Positions 33,111-44,300 of a stretch of DNA of 64,000 nt are shown here, one piece after another (position 1 is the first letter of the stretch; the number at the start of each line of letters is the position of its first letter). The DNA comes from Kingdonia uniflora. Taxonomy: Eukaryota > Streptophyta > Magnoliopsida > Ranunculales > Circaeasteraceae. Both the position numbers and the translations under genes were made by a program. Location: positions 434,001-498,000 of the forward strand of contig JACGCM010001796.1 of the NCBI GenBank assembly GCA_014058105.1, read 5' to 3'. The notes beneath the pieces were generated by a model that had not been told where the DNA came from, did not search any database, and saw only the letters and a program-made list of their open reading frames with translations.

Positions 33111-34900
33111 TTGAACTGATGGTGTTAATGCTGGGGGTGAATACTACTTCGATCTTTAAATATCGGGCTTCCATTTTGAGGACTCCAGTAAGATAAACGA
33201 GGGAGTCTGAATGTCTATTTTCTCTACTAGGTAAGTGTTCGATTGTAGTTTTTTTAATCTGCTTATTTTGTCGGCTACCGCTGCTGCGTAGTCGATCATC
33301 TTTCTATTTTTTTGATATTTGCCTGTATAATGGTTCACAATTAATAAGGAGTCCGTGTAAATAGATAAATCGGGCACACCAATTTCTAGTGCCATATCCA
33401 GTCCGTGGATTAGTACCTCATATTTGGTCTCATTGTTAATAGCTTCGAAGTTGAGTCAAATTTGATTTCTCAATTCTATCATTGAAAGGTGTGATAAGAA
33501 CTATCTTGATGCCGGACCCAACTGGTCCGGCAGAACCATCAGTTAAAAGGTGTTAACCTTTCTTGGATATCTAATCTAATTTCTCTTCAAACTGTTCCTC
33601 GTTTATCTCAGTACTCCCAATCAGGGTCATCTACTGGAAAATTTGTAAAAAAATCTACTACTGCTTGCCTTTTTTTAGAATACCGTGGTTCGAAACGTAT
33701 ATCGTGCTCACCAAGAGTAATTGACCATTGTTGGACTTATCTGGATTTCTTTTATTTGGATAGGACTTTGCGCAAGGGGTAATTTGCCATTACTCGAACT
33801 GAATGAGCTTGGAAATATTATTTTAACTTATGCGATGTATAAACGAGAACTAAGAGTAGTTTTTCAATCTTAGTGTACCGTGTTTCTGCTAGAGTGAGAG
33901 TCTTGCTGATAAAGTAGATGGATTTTTCTATCTTTTTGTCGATTCGGATGATAACTGAGCTGAGTAAGTTATCAATAACTGCAAGATATACCGTAAGTTT
34001 GTCTCATTTATTGGGTGTACTCATTACTGGTAGTTTTCCCAAATAACATTTCAGTTCTTGAAATACTGCTTCACATTCTATGGTCCACTCGATCTCAGAA
34101 TCTTTTTGAGTTTTCCCTTTCTTCTTCTTGGTTCCTTCTCTTAGGAGGTCGAATAACCATCTACACTGATCTGAAGACTTGGAAACAAAACAATTTATTG
34201 TTATTATTTTGCCAGCTATCTTTTGGACGTCTTTCTTCGTCTTTGAGGAAGGCATAGATAACAAAGCATGGATACAATCTAGGTCAGCCTCAATACCTCG
34301 TTTGCTAATTAAATGTCCCAAGAATTTGCCTGATTGGACTCCGAATTGGTATTTGCCAGGATTTAGTCTTATTTTGTATGATCGAAGAATTTCAAAGATC
34401 GTATGCAAATCTGCGAGATAGTTTTTCTTTTTGAGACTTTTACACAATATATCATCAATGTAAACATCTATTATTTTCCTGAGATGGTCTTTGAACAACT
34501 AAGTCATCAGTCTCTGGTAAGTGGCTCCGGTGTTCTTGAGGCCGAAAAACATGACTTTGTAGCAATATAATCCGTGTTCTGTGACGAAAACTATTTTTTC
34601 TTAATCTTCGGGTAGAAGGGGTATCTAATTGTATCCTGATGTAGCATCCATCATGGATAAGAGTTTATCTCTGATTTTGTCATTTTTCTTCGGGACTACT
34701 ACGATGTTTGAGATTCATTCGGGGTAATTGGCTTTTCGAATAAAACTAACTTCAATGAGTTTATCGATCTCTTTGTTGACTTCTTCTCATAACCTTAGTG
34801 TTAAAGTTCTCTACTTCTGTTTGACTGCCTCATCCTTATCTTTTAAGTTAAGCTTGCAGCAAACCAAATTTAGATCAATGCCTGACATTTTATGAAATGT
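33111..34900 (-). pseudogene. Tat RT and RNase H remnant
   Basis: RT blocks on the minus strand: an IVVVPKKNDKIR-like block near 34690, FGLKNTGATYQRLMT near 34520, and the catalytic box in VYIDDILCKS at about 34455. FLGHLISKRGIEA and the thumb follow. RNase H appears at 33156-33395, with LSIYTDSLLIVNHYTGKYQ holding a catalytic Asp. In-frame stops at 34500 and elsewhere inactivate it. Confidence 0.85.
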
Positions 34901-35049
34901 CCATGCGAAGACGTCATTATTGTCTTTTAGAAACTGAATAAGAGTATTGTGCTCTATCGTGGCTAAAAGAGTCCCAATGTAGGTACCTCATTTGTCTCCA
35001 CTGATTTTGACGTACTCTATAGTTTATCTACTTGGTAACTGGTTCTTTG

Positions 35050-35430
35050 TAGTGTTCTATAATTGTTTTGTGATCTGTTGTACTGGTGGTTCTGTCACGA
35101 TGGTAGCAATATTTTTGTAAGCTTGAGCTAGCTTATGATTGTCTTTGATATCGTAGATGCCGCCATTCCAATTAAACCGCAATGCAAAATGATAAGTCGA
35201 GGGGATAGCTCGAATATTATACAACCAGCAGCATCCCATGATTCCCAAATAGCGGGATTTTGCATTGATAACGTAAAATACCATGTCAACCGTTGTCGGT
35301 CCTGCAGTAATAGAAACTATGATCTTTCCTACGCATTCTTCTTTAGAGCCATTGAAACCACTGATATCGATGTCACTAGGCTGAACTTTGTCAGCCAATC
35401 TCATTTGATCAATCGTACTCTAGAAGAGTA
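35050..35430 (-). pseudogene. Tat protease remnant
   Basis: The stretch ISGFNGSKEECVGKI, followed by YLGIMGCCWLYNIRAIPSTY, corresponds to the distal part of the aspartic protease and the post-protease linker of Tat elements (family pattern Y.AILGRPWL...AVPS.YH). The catalytic DTG region upstream is degraded. About 620 bases to gag (35431-36100) are too decayed to read. Confidence 0.75.
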
Positions 35431-36100
35431 GTTTGATACTACTGCCAGTATTTATCATCATTGTATGCAGTACTACGTTTCTCATTTCTAACATGATCAC
35501 GAGTACGTCATGGTGAGGAAAGTTGATGTGGCGAATATCACAATCCTTGAAAGAGATTCGTGTTCATTGAGAACTAGATGTAGGGAGTAATTGAGTTTCT
35601 TTATCGATCATGGCCAAATCGTGGCATTGGCCGAGACATCGTCTTTTGAACCTGATTGACCTGCTAATTGTATGAGTCTCGATAAAATAGCTGAGAGATA
35701 TGTGCTACAAATGTTTTTCCTTCGTTGCCCCTTCTATCTGTACGATCTCGATATTAAGCTTGTAACTCTTGTTTTTATATCTTTCTACGTCCATAATATA
35801 CTCATGCATTATTTTGTACGCAAAGATGTACTCTAAAAGTTTTTGTAAGGTAAAACAATGTTATGTGTTACGATGTCGGACTTTGTGGTGTATGCAATAT
35901 GGCCTACTTTCAATGGGCTGGATGTATTGGGCATTGTGGAAGAACTTATCCTTTTGTAGTGTGAGATACAGGCTGGCTATTGTAACAGTTAACTTGGGAA
36001 GACATGGTTTCGGTAAATTACAACCTCTCCGAGGTCGATCGTTATTAGACTTAATCCATTTTTTGTCTCCTCCGTAATATGTAGTACGATTAAAATCTCG

Positions 36101-36930
36101 TTATGTGGATTGATCTCTTGCTGTCAGGGTTGACTTCTGAGGCTTTTGTCTTTCGGATACCATTCTTTCGAGATCAATATATTCATTTACTTTTTCAATT
36201 ATAACTTCCAAGGTCGTAGATTTATTTAGAATTAGATGCTCCTTCGCTTTTTCGTCTACGAGCAAATCGTTGGTGAAGGTCGAAATAGTAATTTTCTGAT
36301 CAAGTCGTTCTACCTTTATGGCCAATTCCCCAAAAAATGTAGTAAACGTTTAAAATTTCTCTCCCAGCATTTGCTTACGGCTAAATAAAGAATATATATT
36401 TTCCTCATTGTCTCTGTTATGCGAGTAGTTCTTGACAAAAAGTTCTCGTAACTGTATGAAAGTTTAATAAACCCTTATTGCAGCGAGTGAAACCAACGCA
36501 ATGGTTCGCCCTTGAGGCTGGTAGGAAAGAGACGGCATAAAATGTGGTTCGATGTAAAATGCATGTCTAAAACATCTTAAAATTCTTGGACGCATTCCAC
36601 GGGATCAGTTCCTCTGTACATTCAAATTTTTGGGGCGTAGAAATCGGTGGGATCTTCGTCGTCCAATAGCTTCTGAGCAATCAGGCTTTTTGTAGTTTGC
36701 TGTGAATGCCTTTAGCTATTTGAATATGAGCTTCAAATATTTTTTGGATGTATTTTTTGACATGTTCCTGAGTCACGTACTGACGAGCTGTAATGGTCTG
36801 ATGTGGGATGCATCCTTCTCGAGAAATGTGGTCGTCACTTTCTGCACTTAGTCGTTCACGCGTTGGAATACAAACTTTTCTCCTGGGTGGGTCCTCCACT
36901 TGCCGAACTTCAGTGGGAACGCCATCAACT
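36101..36930 (-). pseudogene. Tat gag remnant
   Basis: 36681-36899 is an N-terminal piece (RKVCIPTRERLSAESDDHIS). 36101-36325 matches the end of a Tat gag capsid domain (LVDEKAKEHLILNKSTTLEV, then EYIDLE). The capsid core between them survives only as fragments with frame changes. The order gag, then protease, then RT fits the minus-strand element. Confidence 0.7.
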
Positions 36931-37305
36931 TCTTAGTGGACTCTTTGTATCTGTATGAGCTCGACCCCTGGCTGATTATGATTGGATCGAATGTCAGCTC
37001 CCAGACTGTTACCTTAGGGTCCTAGCTTGTCTCATATGGAAACTCTTGAGGTAGCCGGTAGTGCGTCTTTGTTCTTCTGGGTTGCAAGCTATTGTCTCTG
37101 TAGAACTTTTAACGCATCTCTCACATCTGCCAATTATTGTTCCAGATTGGCTTGTCTCTCTGTCTCAAAGTGTAGAGTGGCCTGCAATTCTACTAGTACG
37201 ACGCTTCCTTCTGCTGGGCCAATTGGCGTATTCTGGTCTGGATGTGGCATTTTGTGAAGAGAGTAAGGATCAGTTGTTTATGAGAACTATGGCTTAATGC
37301 TTCAA

Positions 37306-37322
37306 TTCCCAGACGGCGCCAA
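37306..37322 (-). promoter_or_regulatory. Tat primer-binding site
   Basis: TTGGCGCCGTCTGGGAA on the minus strand begins two bases inside the LTR end. TGGCGCCGTCTG... is the usual primer site of plant Tat and Athila-type elements. Confidence 0.8.
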
Positions 37323-37323
37323 A

Positions 37324-37889
37324 TGTAATAACTTAACTTCGTATATCAAACTTAGTCTCTCACACCAAAGATAATCAGAACGTTAGTAAGAAATAGGTAA
37401 CTACTAACACAAGACTTAGAGTGAAAAACCTTTGAACAGGTTAAAAACTATGACCTCTCTTGAGGATTTAGAAAGAAAGATATTATTGATTATTGCTAAC
37501 TATTAAAAAGAACGTTATGAGTAGTTTTGTATATGGTTTATGGGTAGAATTTCATGTCCTTAATATGTAGTTCTCTAGTCCTATTTATATGTCTTGTAAT
37601 ATGACTGTTTGACGACCATTATTATTCTTAATGATGGACATTACCATATGGATTTGATGAGTCATTGAACTGATTGTGTAATGGTCTGATCCTTCTATTT
37701 TATAACGGCTTCATTAATGACGGAGTGCTTGTTGAATCGAGCTGTTGATGTAGAGGTCGAGAATGATAAGTAGACTCTTCTTTGTAGTTGTTTCATAATG
37801 TGCCACGTAATCATGTATTGGTGAGGTCGAGTAAATGTATGATGGTCGAAGATGGGGCTTGAGTTCGAGATTCGGAATAAGCCAGTACA
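37324..37889 (-). repeat. Tat 5' LTR (566 bp)
   Basis: On the minus strand it starts TGTACTGGCTTATTCC and ends GTTATTACA just before the primer-binding site. GATTC (plus strand) flanks it at 37890-37894. Confidence 0.85.
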
Positions 37890-37894
37890 GATTC

Positions 37895-39092
37895 TATAAG
37901 CTTCGCTTTGGAAACAAAAAACTTTATGTGAAATGCATTTTCATAAAAAAAAAAGGTTGAAATTACTCATTCCTACATATAAAAGACCATAAAAGAAAAA
38001 TCTGTTCCAATTCAGGGTCTATTGTTTACATTGGTACATGAAATGGTGCTAAACTTTTAATAAAACCCCATATCCAGTCGCATATTCGCAAATATTTAAA
38101 TGCATAACCCCTAGGCAATTTGAAATGGGGACTGCAGTGCCTACTACCATAAACTGTTTCTTGCACCATATTTGATGCTAATCATGGAAACATCACCCTA
38201 GTTGTAGTGGGGGATTTAAGTTATATATTTTGTACTTCTTCAGGGTTGTCAAACCTTAGCAAACAAAACTATAAAAATTTACCGAAACAGATAAATGGTA
38301 ATGCAACACAAAAATAACCACAATATATATAAACAAACTCTTCATCATTTGCTTTGATTTTTAAGCATAATAATACGTTACTATGCACTAGAGGGCAAAG
38401 CAAGAGCCAAGAATTCAAAAGGTCTACAATGCAAGAGGGACAAAAAAATTGTGCCAGCAAGCACATTTGGTCAAAATTACAATGTCTGGTGATTAATCAA
38501 GAGGGACAGAGTTAATACTAAGCAGATGCAAACAACAACAGAGATTTACACCCCAAAATTAAAAAAAGAGAAGATAAAATCATAGATATACCTTCTTGAA
38601 GAAACCCAAAATCAACAGCACCCCAAAGGCCTAAAATCAACAGCAATAACCAACAAGAAATTTACAGCAACTAACATTACTAACCCAAAAACCAATAACA
38701 ACAATCAACAATAATAATCGACAACAACGTGGAGGTTGAGGACTGAGTTGGTGGAGGAGTAGAGGCGTGAGTGGAGGTCGAGATGAGGCCGAGTAAGTGA
38801 AGAGGCGTTGTTTGAACTTTGAAACTTGAAAGTGAAAGACTTGTTGAGTTGTTGTTACCTAAATTGGTTAAAGACTTAAAGGGTAGTTTTAATATAGAAA
38901 ATTACAATTAAACCAAATTACTTAAACAGGTCACTAGTCGACCCAAACCACTTAGGCTAAACCCTAACCCGACCTATTTATTAAATGGGTTAGACGGGTT
39001 CGGGTCAAATGACTCGCAACCCCTTTAGACCAAGCCAAAACCCACCAAAAACAGGGTTAGGTTGGCGGGTTTTTGGTCACTTTGCCTGTTCT
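37895..39092 (-). other. 5' noncoding end of the hAT transposon
   Basis: This stretch lies between the Tat insertion and the hAT terminus. No coding homology was found. The last 170 bp carry repeated ACCCGACC/GGGTTAGACGGG motifs like the opposite end of the transposon, then GGCGGGTTTTTGGTCACTTTGCCTG at the terminus. The hAT promoter and first exon may be here. Confidence 0.6.
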
Positions 39093-39150
39093 GATGATGT
39101 ATATCATTTTTGTTCCAAAAATAATAGGATGATGGATTAAGAAATACTTA

Positions 39151-39818
39151 GGGGGGGGGGGGGGGGGTTATTTTTTAAATGCTGAACACACGGTGTTGGA
39201 TGTTGACTGCTAAATGATATGAAGTGTTGAGTGCTGAGCGACGAGTGTTGAGTGCTAAATGTTTTGAAGTGCTAAATGTTATAATGTTTTATTTTCAGAA
39301 AGTGTTGAATGTTAATAAATGACTTAAATACCCTTGTTAAAAAATAACACAAGTTGCAATATTATGCTCTAAACAAAATAACTTGAATTAGTACCACGCC
39401 ACCACCACTACTACCTTTACCATTACACATACATATTTCTAAATCCAAATAATTTTCACAATAGATGGATGTTTGTTTACGAGTAAATTAAGAAAGAGAG
39501 AAAGAGTTTTCAAACTTGCAAATTGGAGAAAATCGTGAGGGATATGGAGTACGTAGATGGAGAGCGAGAAAGAAGAAAACAAAAACTTTGTTGAGATTTT
39601 TTGCGGGCCTTTTGTCAAATAAAAGATTTTTCGGGAGTGATAAGGGGCAATATAAGGAGAAAATTAAAAGAGAAGTGGTGAATGACTAGTAAGCTAGTCA
39701 AAACAGCCTACTAGTTTTGGCTTACTGGCTAGTAAGACAAAAAATAAACACCACTTCAAGTGCTTAATACCCCTATTAAGCACTTTAGTAAGCAATAAGC
39801 CAAAAAACAAACACCCCC
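39151..39818. mobile_element. Tourist/PIF-type MITE
   Basis: The left end is a G run followed by TTATTTTTT. The right end is the inverse of GGGGGTGTTTGTTTTTTGGC. TTA flanks both sides (39148-39150 and 39819-39821), the 3-bp target of PIF/Harbinger. The interior holds loose repeats of GTGTTGAGTGCTAAATG. The 17-G run at the left end is probably slippage expansion of the terminus. Confidence 0.7.
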
Positions 39819-39821
39819 TTA

Positions 39822-41357
39822 ATATGTAGATGAATCAAAATATTTAAACATAACTACATAAATGAAGAAATACATTATCTTTGATATTGAAAGGATTTCA
39901 TAAATAAAATCACAATGAATGACTACAAAGGATTCGAGTTGTCGATTAAAATGTCACCACGCAGTTTCTTAATGTTGGAGACACATGGAAATTTGAACTA
40001 CATTCTTTAGGAAGTTAGATGCTTACATGGGTAAAAATCAACTATAAGATATAACTTCACTAGTACTTGATCCATATTGGGGTATGTAAGCAGCAACTTG
40101 CCCAATCAATCAAGTGGGAAAATATATATCACATAACACTAAATTCATACAAGAGTTAAGTTTTGTAAGGTAATGTATAAATTATTATACATATGATGAT
40201 GAAATATACGGCTCGGAGACCCAGCGGTGAACAGTCTGGAGATGTAAATTATGTGTACGTGGATGATTATTTATTTATTTTTAATTATGAGTTGAAGAAA
40301 ATGTCAAAGTTTGAACATTCAACTCTTCTTACTATATCGGGAAAAGTTAGTATTTGTCTTTAATCCCTTGTATGAACAACGGGTAACAAGTAGTACAAAG
40401 TTACTGAACAAATTCAAATACACAATAATACAGTATCAAATAACTTGTATTTTCTACCAAATACAATGCATCTTCTACCAAATACAGTATACATAACCAT
40501 CTGTCTGCTACCTTACCCACCTCTCGTCTATACCTCAGGTCATTCCCCAACTGGCACAAACCTCACCAAACAACTTTCTCACCCACCAAACTCAGCGTCT
40601 CTTCCACCACCAGGATAAAAATCACCATTTCCCATCTTGCAATACATTTCCCCAGTTACATTTTCGTTGTTCTAGTCGCAATACATTTCCTATCTACATT
40701 CCGCCGCTATCCTGTTTGAAGTCATGGTATGTTCCTTCCATTAATTTCCCCAATTATTGTAATAAGAAAGAGTCATGGTTTTCCCCGAAGTATTGATTAA
40801 AATCTAAAGAAGAAATAGAATTTTCAAAATGAAAGATATTATTTTTATTACGTGGAAAATAATTGAAGAACAACTACTCTATCTACTACTGTTGACGGAA
40901 GCAACAAAACCCAATAAAGAGCAAATTAGAGAGAAAGAGAGATTTACTCCGTGAAAGAGAGAGAGAGAAACTATTTATATATTTTATATTTAATCGAGAG
41001 AGAAAGGGAGAGAGAGAGAGAGAAACCCCATCTACAAAACCCTAATTGTCGATTTCCCCCTCATTCCGACTTCATCAATCTCTCTAATTTCGCTTCAATT
41101 GGGTCAAAGATCTCTCATTTCCATCCCCAATTGATGCAGAAACACTGTTTTCAGCTCCAATTTTGATTAATTTCAAATTGGGGATTTGGGGTTGTTTGAT
41201 AGTTGTTTGATACATGTTGTTGTTAGGGTTAAGTTGTATTTATTAAGGCTGGCGGATCCAAAGGTAGAGTGATGGCGGATCCGCCTTGTTTCCGCCAATA
41301 TTTAAGATTTAAAGTTGAGGTATTTTTATTGGTTTTTTTGTTGGGGGTTTGTTGTAG
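39822..41357 (+). other. Upstream region and 5' leader of CCR4
   Basis: No gene was found at 39822-40900. A GA-rich stretch (40927-41025, with GAGAGAGAGAG runs) precedes a CT-rich leader-like segment with CCCTAAT and CAATTGGG motifs. A 5' untranslated exon probably lies within about 41020-41260, because the first coding exon begins after an acceptor (GTTGTAG) at 41357. The exact transcription start cannot be set. Confidence 0.5.
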
Positions 41358-44300
41358 TCACTGGGAAGAATGCTGAGTGTGATTCGAGTGCATCTTCCGT
41401 CCGAGATTCCGATTGTAGGATGTGAGCTTGCTCCTTATGTGCTTTTGAGACGCCCCGATAGCTCAATCACCACGGATGATGTTCCTGAATCTGCCCCTTT
41501 AGATGGGTACTATCTGAGATACAAGTGGTAAGTAAAGTTTGATGTTTTGTATTTGATTTAGTAGTGTTTGATGCAAAGATGAAAATTTTATTTGTTGGGT
41601 CAAGTTTTGTTGTTGTTGCATGTGGTGAATTTATTTATGTGTGTTGTAGTATTATGTTAAGGTAGGTTAGAGTTGAATGGAGGAATGAAAAAAAGGGTGA
41701 TAGTTTAGGGTTAATTAAATATGAGATCACCTTTTTTTTAGTTTTTTGATTTCATGAACTTTTAATAATGTTATTTTTTTTGGTTCTGGTTTTGATGCAT
41801 GTTTCAGTTATAACAATCCTTGTTCAATGTGTATTTTTTGTTTGTTACAAAATCAGAGTCCATTTTGAGCTAAACAGATTTCGGGATTTGGCTTATATGC
41901 ACTCATTTAGTTTAGGTACTGTGGAGAATGAAATATTTTTATAACATTTGATGAAAAATAAATCATGATTGGAAACCATTTTGATTTGATTAATCTTCCA
42001 TTGAGATTCATTAAGTGTATGTGTTTCACCTGATAAGCTTGAAGTACAAAGATACAATGGACATGCATTATAAACTATGTCTATTCTTCTTCAAACACTG
42101 AGGGTCTAAGTCGATTAAATTGAAAAAGTAGAAGACTTGTATAAAAGACCAAATGACTAAACTATTATTGGATAGTCTAGTCTTCGGTCTTCCACACGAA
42201 AACTCATACTCCTTGATTTTCTATCTCATTTATGTCTATTTTGCTCGTATTTTTTTTATTCCGTTGTTTTTCTTTGTTTAAAATGTTGTCAAGAATACCT
42301 GTATATTAAAAGTTCAGCTAACCAATAGGATATATTGGTAAATACATCGGCTGATTACCCGTTTTTCTTCTTTTTTGAAATGGTCAATATATCACGATAT
42401 GTTGATCTGATAAATCGGACAATCAACTGTATCATCTATAATTCTTTTATATGACTTACACCCAGATTAATATTTTGAACTGTATAAATGATATGCCGTG
42501 ATCTATATTTTACATCAGGCAATTGTTCTAATAGTTTTGATTTTAATAAAACAACAGATATATTAGCCAAGTCGAAATCTTCTCATTGATATATCGTTAT
42601 AATTTGATACCGTCATACTTGGTTTGCAGTTTTTATAAACTTAAAATATTCCCTACTATTTTTATTTCCTGTAGGTATCGCATCCAAAGTGACAAAAAAG
42701 TTGCTATCTGTAGTGTTCATCCAACTGAGCAAGCAACTTTGCAGTGCCTGGGCTGTTTAAAAGCAAAAATACCCATTGCAAAAAGTTACCATTGTTCTTC
42801 TAAGTGCTTCTCAGATGCATGGCATCATCACCGTATTTTACATGAGCGAGCAGCTAGCGCCATAATTGAAAATGGAACCGAGGAGGAAGAACTAATTAGC
42901 CGGTATAGTAGTTCTGCTTCTGGAGTTACCAATACAAGTCTCCCGGGTTCCACTTCTGGCATAAACAATGGCTCAGTGTCTTTGTACCCTGCAACTGGCA
43001 CCGAAAGAAGTGGTGGTGAAACTTGGTTTGAAGTTGGACGCTCTAAAACTTATACACCAGCGGCTGACGATATTGGTCATACTCTTAGATTTGAGTGTGT
43101 AGTAGTAGACGCTGAAACAAAATTGACCGTTGGTGGTGGTTCTAACTCTTCCACATTGACTCAACGTGTCATTCCCGCTCCGACCCCTAGCCCGCGTCGA
43201 CTGATTCCAGTTAGCGGAGTTGATGTTGCGGGTTTGGATCTAGATGGCCGAACTGCAGCTTCAGGGACGTTTACCGTACTCTCATACAACATTCTTTCAG
43301 AAGCTTATGCGTCAAACGAGCTATATGGTTACTGTCCTTCTTGGGCCCTTTCTTGGCATTACAGAAGACAGAATTTGTTGAGAGAGATTGTCGGCTATCG
43401 CGCAGATATTTTATGTCTTCAGGAGGTACTATGTTCCTCACTTTTGCAGTATTTTTTGTTTGGGGTCGTGTTCCTAAGTGTAGGGTGAGGCAAGTATGTT
43501 TAAACTGAAAAAAGAAGAAAAAAGAATACATTTTTCATTCTCAAAGAATTGGTTATACATAGTTGGAACTTGGCAAAGGGCTACCCACTAGAATGAGAAA
43601 TTATTCTGCGGCTTATATACCTAATATTTATTTTCTAATAATTTGGGAACTAACTAACCACGTAAGGTATCAGATAACATTAGATTCTTGTTAACGCGTT
43701 AAAGCTAATCTCCATTCCTTTGTTATACCGTTATATGTAGTCTACTCGAACTTAACACAAATTGTTTTCCTTGTTTAGGTTCAAAGTGACCATTTTGAAG
43801 AATTTTTTGGCCCTGAACTGGAGAAACATGGGTATCAAGCTCTCTATAAGAAAAAGACGTCAGAGGTTAGTTGAATTCGTTTCTTCATGCTTTCAGTCTC
43901 TAAAACTATTTGTGATTTTATAGTAATGATTGTGTTATGTGTTGCAGGTCTACAGTGGAAATGCCTATGTTGATGGTTGTGCGACATTTTTCCGGAGAGA
44001 CAGATTTTCACATGTGAAAAAATATGAGGTTCGAAAATGTTCTATGCTACCATCCAATGAAATGGCAGGCATATTCTCAATATATTGGAATATTGGCTGT
44101 TGTATTCACTGGTTTAACAACTTGAAAGTGGATAAAACCACATCTTACTAATATTAATAATGTGAAAATGTATCTTATTGCTCTACATATCAGGTTACCT
44201 AGGCTAGTATAGTATGGTGTTTATCACTACACCTTAGCTTCGGTATATATAACCACACTTTCTAACCAAAATATGTTGATACGAATGATCCGCGGACGGA

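Larger units (their letters stand above)
22475..37889 (-). mobile_element. Tat-lineage Ty3/gypsy retrotransposon with antisense extra region
   Basis: On the minus strand: 5' LTR 37324-37889, primer-binding site TTGGCGCCGTCTGGGAA, gag, protease, RT, RNase H and integrase (36930 to 31823), then about 9.2 kb of extra sequence, a purine tract and a truncated 3' LTR (22475-22567). A perfect GATTC duplication (22470-22474 and 37890-37894) bounds it, and hAT sequence lies on both sides. The pol order, the primer site and the long region between pol and 3' LTR with antisense ORFs fit the Tat lineage (Grande, Retand, Ogre relatives). All coding domains carry stops or frameshifts. Confidence 0.85.
14298..39092 (-). 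mobile_element. hAT transposon split by two retrotransposons
   Basis: Transposase pieces on the minus strand run from the BED-finger region (about 22400) to the dimerization domain (about 15200). They are interrupted by copia (16297-21662) and Tat (22475-37889) insertions. The outer ends match as inverted repeats: AGAGCTGGCAAA at 14298 and AGAACAGGCAAA read inward from 39092. Both subterminal regions are rich in GGGTCGGGTT/ACCCGACC motifs. Without the insertions the transposon is about 4 kb. GATGATGT occurs next to both ends (14285-14292 and 39093-39100), but five bases separate it from the left end, so an 8-bp duplication is not proven. Confidence 0.75.
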
